In this document: piece by piece, positions 58,980 to 64,000 of the stretch
How the letters are laid out: the number at the start of each line of letters is the position of its first letter
How positions within the stretch are numbered: position 1 is the stretch's first letter
Assembly (NCBI RefSeq): GCF_900182955.1
Contig: NZ_FXUL01000023.1
Span: 1 to 64,000 of the forward strand
Reading direction: 5' to 3'
DNA length: 64,000 nucleotides
Source of the DNA: Noviherbaspirillum suwonense
Lineage (GTDB): Bacteria; Pseudomonadota; Gammaproteobacteria; Burkholderiales; Burkholderiaceae_D
Made by a program: the position numbers and the translations under genes
The notes under the pieces: model-generated
The model's database searches: none
The model's input: only the letters and a program-made list of their open reading frames with translations
Told to the model about the DNA's origin: nothing

Positions 58980-60803
58980 GTGGACCAGGCATCCCCGCAG
59001 CACGACTGCTGCGTCCTGCTCGACGACTGTCATGCCAGCCCGGAGGCGCCGACCTCCCGGCTCTACACCGGGCATGTCCAGACCCTGGTCTCCGCCGATG
59101 CGGCTGGCCTGGACGCGCTGCTGCAGCACGCGCAGCAGGCGCTGGCGCGCGGTTTGCACGCGGTGCTGCTGTGCGACTACGAACTCGGGAAAGGCCTGCA
59201 TCGCATCGCGCCGCGGCCACCGTCCGGGACGGGTGCGCAAGTGCTGCTTTTTTCGGCATGCCGCATGCTGAGCGCCGACCAGGCGGACGCCTGGCTGGCG
59301 CAGAGGGCCGGCGACGCGCCGGCCGGCATCGCGGGACTGCGCGCCGGCGAGGACGCGGCACACTTTTCCCGCGCCATCGCGCGCATCCATGCCTGGCTGG
59401 AAGCCGGCGACGCCTACCAGATCAATTACACCTGGCGCTATCATTTCGACGCCTGGGGCGAGCCGGCGGCGCTGTACCGCCGGCTGCGCGCGCGCCAGCC
59501 GGTGCCCTACGGCGCGCTGGTGCTGCTGCCGGACGGCAGGGCGGTCCTGTCGCTGTCGCCCGAGCTGTTCATGCGGCAGACCGGCCGCAGGCTGACGGCG
59601 CAGCCGATGAAGGGCACGGCCGCGGCCAGCGGCGACGCCGCGCGCGACGCGCAGGCCGCGGCGCACATGCAGCAGGACCCCAAGTCCCGCGCCGAGAACC
59701 TGATGATCGTCGACCTGCTGCGCAATGACTTCGGCCGGGTCGCCGAAACCGGCTCGGTGGGGGTGCCGGCCCTGTTTCAGGTGCAGCGGTTCGGCGCGGT
59801 ATTGCAGATGACGTCGACCGTGACGGCGACGCGGCGGGCCGACGTGGACACGGGCCAGGTGCTGGCAGCGCTCTTTCCCTGCGGCTCCGTGACCGGCGCG
59901 CCGAAGCGCCGCGCCATGCAGATCATCCGCGAGCTGGAAGACGCGCCGCGCGGCATCTATACCGGCGCCATAGGCTGGCTGGAGGCGTCCGGCGACTTTT
60001 GCCTGTCGGTGCCGATCCGCACGCTGGCGCTGGCGCCGCCCCGGGGCGGCCTGCGCAGCGGCGTGCTGGGCGTGGGCGCCGGCATCGTGCACGACAGCCG
60101 CGCCGCCGACGAATATGCGGAGTGCCTGCAGAAGGCGCGTTTCCTGACGGGGCTGGCGCAACCGTTCACCCTGTTCGAAACCATGCGCGCAAGCCGCGAC
60201 GGCGGCTGCGCACATCTGCGGCGCCACCTTGCCCGGCTGGCGGCGTCGGCCCAGTACTTCGGCTTCGGCTATGACGAAGCGGGAGTGCAGGCCGCGCTTG
60301 ACGCGGCCTGCGCCGCACTGCCCGATGGCGCGCATGCTCTGAAGCTGGTGCTGGCCTTCGACGGCAGCGCCAGCATCGCGGCCAGCCCTCTGGCGCCCTG
60401 GCCGCGGCCGGCCACGGTGCTGCTCGCGCCGCAGCCGACCTGCTCCGACGAGTTGTTCCTGAGGCACAAGACCAGCCTGCGCGAACGCTACGACAGCGCC
60501 TGGCGCGCGGCCCAGGCCGAAGGTGCATTCGACATGCTGTTCCATAACGAGCGGGGCGAGCTGACCGAGGGCGGGCGCAGCAATGTGTTCCTGCTGCTGG
60601 ACGGCGCCTGGCTCACGCCGCCGCTGGGCGCGGGCGTGCTTCCCGGCGTGATGCGCAGCGTGCTGCTGGACGATCCGGCATGGGCCGCACGGGAGGCTAG
60701 GCTGACGCTGGATGATCTGAAGCGCGCGGAAGGGCTGGTCGTATGCAATGCGCTGCGCGGCCCGATGCCCGTGTCATTGCAGCACGACAAGCAGGCGCAA
60801 TGA
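58980..60803 (+). CDS. pabB: PabB-PabC fusion (aminodeoxychorismate synthase I and lyase)
   Basis: The protein has 607 residues. The N-terminal part (about 1-385) is PabB with QPMKGTAAASGD, AENLMIVDLLRNDFGRV and CGSVTGAPKRRAM. The C-terminal part (about 390-600) is a class IV transaminase-fold 4-amino-4-deoxychorismate lyase (PabC), with FTLFETMRASRDGG and NERGELTEGGRSNVFLLL. Together they convert chorismate to 4-aminobenzoate for folate with a separate PabA. The start is GTG at 58980 with a weak ribosome site. It follows dcd in the same operon. Confidence 0.93.
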   Translation: MDQASPQHDCCVLLDDCHASPEAPTSRLYTGHVQTLVSADAAGLDALLQHAQQALARGLHAVLLCDYELGKGLHRIAPRPPSGTGAQVLLFSACRMLSADQADAWLAQRAGDAPAGIAGLRAGEDAAHFSRAIARIHAWLEAGDAYQINYTWRYHFDAWGEPAALYRRLRARQPVPYGALVLLPDGRAVLSLSPELFMRQTGRRLTAQPMKGTAAASGDAARDAQAAAHMQQDPKSRAENLMIVDLLRNDFGRVAETGSVGVPALFQVQRFGAVLQMTSTVTATRRADVDTGQVLAALFPCGSVTGAPKRRAMQIIRELEDAPRGIYTGAIGWLEASGDFCLSVPIRTLALAPPRGGLRSGVLGVGAGIVHDSRAADEYAECLQKARFLTGLAQPFTLFETMRASRDGGCAHLRRHLARLAASAQYFGFGYDEAGVQAALDAACAALPDGAHALKLVLAFDGSASIAASPLAPWPRPATVLLAPQPTCSDELFLRHKTSLRERYDSAWRAAQAEGAFDMLFHNERGELTEGGRSNVFLLLDGAWLTPPLGAGVLPGVMRSVLLDDPAWAAREARLTLDDLKRAEGLVVCNALRGPMPVSLQHDKQAQ

Positions 60804-60897
60804 ACTGAACAGTGGCGAAGCGCCGAGCTTGTCCGATCTCAAGACTGCCGCAGCGACAGCTATTAGGGTTGAGTTGCTCTGACTCTTCCTTTTTTCC

Positions 60898-63066
60898 ATG
60901 TTGCAAGCCGACACCTTGAACCAGGCGACGTCCGGCTGGCCCCTGCCGCCGCGCGCCGAAGAACTGCCCGACCCGCTGCTTGCGTGCCTGCTGGACCTGG
61001 CGCGCCTGCATGGCCGGGCAGCCAGCCGCGCCGCGCTGTTAGGCGGGCTGCCGCTCGAAGACGGGCTGTTGACGCCTGAGCTGTTCCTGCGCGCGGCGCG
61101 CCGCATCGGCCTGGACAGCGCGCTGTCGCGGCGTGAACTCGACGACATCGGCCAGGCGATGCTGCCGGTGGTGCTGCTGCTGCACGCGCGCAGCGCCTGC
61201 GTGCTGGTGGGCAGGGACGACGAGGGCGCGCACCTGCTGATGCCGCAACAGGGCGCCACCGTGATGCCGGTCGAGCAGCTGCGGCTGCGCTACGCCGGGG
61301 CCGTGCTGCTGGCCCGGCCCGTGGTCAACTGCGACGAGCGCAGCGCAGCCAGCGCGCCGCCGGCGGCCGCGCACTGGCTGCGCGACGCGCTGCTGCCCTT
61401 GTGGCCGCTGTATGGCGAAGTCGTGCTGGCGTCGCTGATGATCAACCTGTTCGCGCTGTGCATGCCGCTGTTCTCGATGAATGTCTATGACCGCGTGGTG
61501 CCCAACCATGCGATGGCGACGCTGTGGGCGCTGGCGATCGGCATGGGCGCGGTGACGCTGTTCGACTTCGGCATGCGGATGCTGCGCGGCTACTTCATCG
61601 ACATCGCCGGCAAGCGCATCGACCTGCAGCTGTCGGCCCAGGTGTTCCAGCGCGTGCTCGACCTGCGAATGGCGGCGCGGCCGGCCTCGGCCGGCGCATT
61701 TGCCAGCAATCTGCAGGAGTTCGAAAGCGTGCGCGACTTCGCGACCTCGGCCACGATGGCGGTGCTGGTCGACCTGCCGTTCGTCATCCTGTTCATCGGC
61801 GCGATGTTCTGGGTCGGCGGCGGCGTCGCCTGGGTGCCGGTGCTGACGATCCCGGTGATACTCGGCGCCAGCCTGCTGCTGCAGATGCCGCTGTCCCGGC
61901 TCGTGGCGCAGACCAGCCGGCTGGGCGCGCAGCGACAGGCCACGCTGGTCGAAAGCCTGGTCGGGCTGGAAGCGGTCAAGGCGGCGGGCGCGCAGCGCAT
62001 GCTGCAGCGGCGCTGGGAAGAACTGGCAGCGCAGATCGCCCGGCTGGGCATGAATGCGCGGCTGCTGTCGGCCTGCGCGATCAACTTCGCGCAGTTCGCG
62101 CAGCAGGCGGCCTACGTGCTGGTCATCGTGGTCGGCGTGCTGGCGATCGCGGAAGACAGGATGACGCTCGGCGCACTGATCGCCTGCACCATCCTGGCCG
62201 GGCGGGCGCTGGCGCCGTGGTCGCAGATCGCGTCCCTGCTCGCGCGCTACCACCAGGCGCGCAATGCGCTGCATGTCACCGCGCAGGTGATGCAGCTGCC
62301 GGTGGAGCATGCGCCCGGGCAGCGCTTCCTCGACCGCGGCCCGCTGCGCGGCGAGATCGAGTTCCGGGACGTGCGCTTCCGCTACCCGGGACAGCAGGCC
62401 GAGGCGCTGCACGGGATCTCGCTCCGCATCGCCGCCGGCGAGCGGGTCGCCATCATTGGCCGCATCGGCTCGGGCAAGACGACCGTGGAAAAGCTGGTGA
62501 TGTCGCTCTATGCGCCGGATGCCGGCGCGGTGCTGGTCGACGGCACCGACGTGCGGCAGCTCGACCCGTCGCTGCTGCGCCGGCAGATCGGCCATGTGCC
62601 GCAGGACGTGACCCTGTTCTACGGCAGCATCCGCGACAATATCGTGCTCGGGGAAAGCGGCATCGACGACGAGGCGATGCTGCGGGCCGCTGCCATCGGC
62701 GGCGTCGCCGACTTCGTCGCCGCGTCGGCCGAAGGCTATGACATGCAGGTCGGCGAACGCGGCTGCTGCCTGTCCGGCGGCCAGCGGCAGTCGATCGCGA
62801 TCGCGCGGGCCGAACTGCTGGCGCCGCCCATCCTGCTGCTCGACGAGCCGAGCAGCGCAATGGACGCGCGTTCGGAACAGCTGTTCAAGGAAAGGCTGGC
62901 GGCGCAGATCGAAGGCCGCACGCTGGTGCTGGTGTCCCATCGCGGCTCGCTGCTGTCGCTGGTGGAGCGGGTGCTGGTGCTGGACCAGGGCAGGCTGGTG
63001 GCCGACGGCCCGCGCGAGGCCGTGCTGGCCGCGCTGGCCGCGGGCAAGCTCCATGTCGCGCGCTGA
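60898..63066 (+). CDS. lapB: Type I secretion ABC transporter (LapB-like, degenerate C39 domain)
   Basis: The protein has 722 residues. The N-terminal 140 residues resemble a C39 peptidase-like domain without the catalytic Cys/His, as in LapB and HlyB. A six-helix ABC membrane domain follows (about 160-430), then the ATPase with Walker A GRIGSGKTT, the signature LSGGQRQSIAIARAE and Walker B ILLLDEPSSAMD. It exports a large RTX-type protein with the HlyD gene and an outer-membrane TolC. The ATG at 60898 lacks a good ribosome site. Confidence 0.92.
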   Translation: MLQADTLNQATSGWPLPPRAEELPDPLLACLLDLARLHGRAASRAALLGGLPLEDGLLTPELFLRAARRIGLDSALSRRELDDIGQAMLPVVLLLHARSACVLVGRDDEGAHLLMPQQGATVMPVEQLRLRYAGAVLLARPVVNCDERSAASAPPAAAHWLRDALLPLWPLYGEVVLASLMINLFALCMPLFSMNVYDRVVPNHAMATLWALAIGMGAVTLFDFGMRMLRGYFIDIAGKRIDLQLSAQVFQRVLDLRMAARPASAGAFASNLQEFESVRDFATSATMAVLVDLPFVILFIGAMFWVGGGVAWVPVLTIPVILGASLLLQMPLSRLVAQTSRLGAQRQATLVESLVGLEAVKAAGAQRMLQRRWEELAAQIARLGMNARLLSACAINFAQFAQQAAYVLVIVVGVLAIAEDRMTLGALIACTILAGRALAPWSQIASLLARYHQARNALHVTAQVMQLPVEHAPGQRFLDRGPLRGEIEFRDVRFRYPGQQAEALHGISLRIAAGERVAIIGRIGSGKTTVEKLVMSLYAPDAGAVLVDGTDVRQLDPSLLRRQIGHVPQDVTLFYGSIRDNIVLGESGIDDEAMLRAAAIGGVADFVAASAEGYDMQVGERGCCLSGGQRQSIAIARAELLAPPILLLDEPSSAMDARSEQLFKERLAAQIEGRTLVLVSHRGSLLSLVERVLVLDQGRLVADGPREAVLAALAAGKLHVAR

Positions 63067-64000
63067 ATCCCGGATGCGCGCGCCGCCGGCCTGGCAGGCG
63101 CCGGGCGCGGCGCTGCCCGAGCCGGTCAACGACGCCGACTACCTTCAGGGCGTCGGCGGCATGCTGCTGCACGGGCCGCGCCGGGCGACCCGTTGGGCGT
63201 TCTGGCTGACCCTGCTGTTCTGGCTCGCGGCAGTGGCCTGGGCGGCGCTGGCGCAGGTCGACGAGTACGCGGTGGCCGAGGGCAAGGTGGTGCCGTCGTC
63301 GCGGCTGCAGCTGGTGCAGAACCTGGAGGGCGGCATCGTCGCCGAAGTGCTGGTGAAGACCGGCGACCGGGTGGAGAAGGACCAGCCCCTGCTGCGGATG
63401 GACCCGGTGCGCTTCGCGTCGGCGTCGCAGGAAGGTCAGGCCAAGGATCGCGCGCTGCTGGCGCGCATCGCCCGGCTGTCCGCCGAAGCGGCCGGACTGC
63501 CGTTCACGCCGCCGCCGGCGCTGGCCGGCAGCGCGCCGGCGCTGGTGCAGCAGGAGGCCGCGCTGCATGCCGGACGCCAGCAGGCGCTGCGGGCCAACCT
63601 GGCGGTGCTGCGGCAGCAGGCCGACCAGCGCGAACAGGAGCTGGCGGAAAAGCAGGCCAGGCAGGCGCAGCTCCAGCAAAGCCACGCGCTGGTGACCCGC
63701 GAGCTGGAGATGGTGCAGCCGATGGCGAACCAGGGCTACATCACCAGGCTGGACGCGGTGCGGCTGGAGCGCCAGGCCAACGACCTGCGCGGCGAACTCG
63801 ACGCCGCCCGGCTGGCGCTGCCCCGGCTGCAGGCGGCGCTGCGCGAGGCGCGCGAACGGGTCGACGAGGCGACGGCCCGCTTCCGCGCCGACGCTATGAA
63901 GGAACTGAGCCTGGCCCGGGCCGAGCAGGCCGCGCTGGCCGCGGCCAACACCGAGCTGGAAGACCGGCTGCGGCGCACCGAAGTGCGGGCGCCGGTGGCG
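63053..64000 (+). CDS. HlyD-family periplasmic adaptor (LapC-like), partial at right edge
   Basis: The frame runs open from ATG 63053 to the edge, 316 codons so far. The N-terminus has one transmembrane helix (FWLTLLFWLAAVAWAALAQV, about 51-70), then VDEYAVAEGKVVPSSRLQLV and LEGGIVAEVLVKTGDRVEK, the lipoyl/barrel-sandwich half typical of HlyD. A long helical hairpin rich in Gln/Glu/Arg follows. It overlaps the transporter gene by 14 bases. The adaptor should link the transporter to TolC. The C-terminus is outside the window. Confidence 0.93.
   Translation, partial: MSRAESRMRAPPAWQAPGAALPEPVNDADYLQGVGGMLLHGPRRATRWAFWLTLLFWLAAVAWAALAQVDEYAVAEGKVVPSSRLQLVQNLEGGIVAEVLVKTGDRVEKDQPLLRMDPVRFASASQEGQAKDRALLARIARLSAEAAGLPFTPPPALAGSAPALVQQEAALHAGRQQALRANLAVLRQQADQREQELAEKQARQAQLQQSHALVTRELEMVQPMANQGYITRLDAVRLERQANDLRGELDAARLALPRLQAALREARERVDEATARFRADAMKELSLARAEQAALAAANTELEDRLRRTEVRAPVA

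Overview
The window is GC-rich chromosomal DNA from a betaproteobacterium, most likely order Burkholderiales and probably an Oxalobacteraceae-type genome. This placement is an inference from gene content and order (DUF3460-scpA-panC, rpsO-pnp, a ugp cluster linked to glpD) and from typical betaproteobacterial proteins; no marker gene such as 16S rRNA lies in the window. Most of the sequence is densely coded. Long open frames opposite real genes are composition artefacts and are left out.

Layout. 1-153 is the 3' end of clpB. 161-5293 (minus) is an overlapping light-signalling operon: bacteriophytochrome, a small Rcp1-like response regulator and a hybrid kinase. 5294-6101 has no gene but holds a cluster of DnaA boxes with an IHF-type site. 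6102-8052 (minus) is DUF3460-scpA-panC. 8132-14599 holds a BamE-like lipoprotein, a SulP transporter, a GNAT enzyme, metG and gltX. A second hybrid kinase follows, then a five-gene tRNA array (Ala-Glu-Ala-Glu-Glu), a heat-shock hsp20, a second BamE-like lipoprotein and rpsO-pnp. 21393-26604 holds a lipid kinase-like protein, a metallophosphoesterase, a DUF808 membrane protein and a penicillin-acylase-family hydrolase.

26666-38663 is a glycerol-3-phosphate regulon: ugpBAEC, a secreted propeller-like protein, a SorC/DeoR-type regulator, an MgtC-like protein and ugpQ on the plus strand, facing glpD, a second MgtC-like protein, an EEP-family protein and a HAD phosphatase on the minus strand. UgpBAEC would import glycerophosphodiesters or glycerol-3-phosphate, UgpQ would hydrolyse diesters and GlpD would oxidise glycerol-3-phosphate. 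The ugpB and glpD promoters share the same design: two copies of a 15-bp box 21 bp apart, the inner copy overlapping a TTGCAC -35 that is 17 bp from TATATT. This shared operator is one of the two strongest regulatory findings; the DnaA-box region is the other.

38839-47950 contains a heme-oxygenase-like metalloenzyme, recX, a TRAP transporter-amidase operon, a secreted proline-rich protein and two DUF2382 stress-type proteins. 48001-54908 holds a TAXI-type binding protein between two poorly characterised genes, a class I cyclic-nucleotide phosphodiesterase-like protein coupled to a GAF-HD-GYP protein, and a FecR/OmpA pair. 54909-57591 is an AT-richer accessory stretch with two secreted proteins of unknown function, followed by an orphan GspC-like protein. 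The window ends with dcd, a pabB-pabC fusion and a LapB/LapC-like type I secretion pair cut by the right edge.
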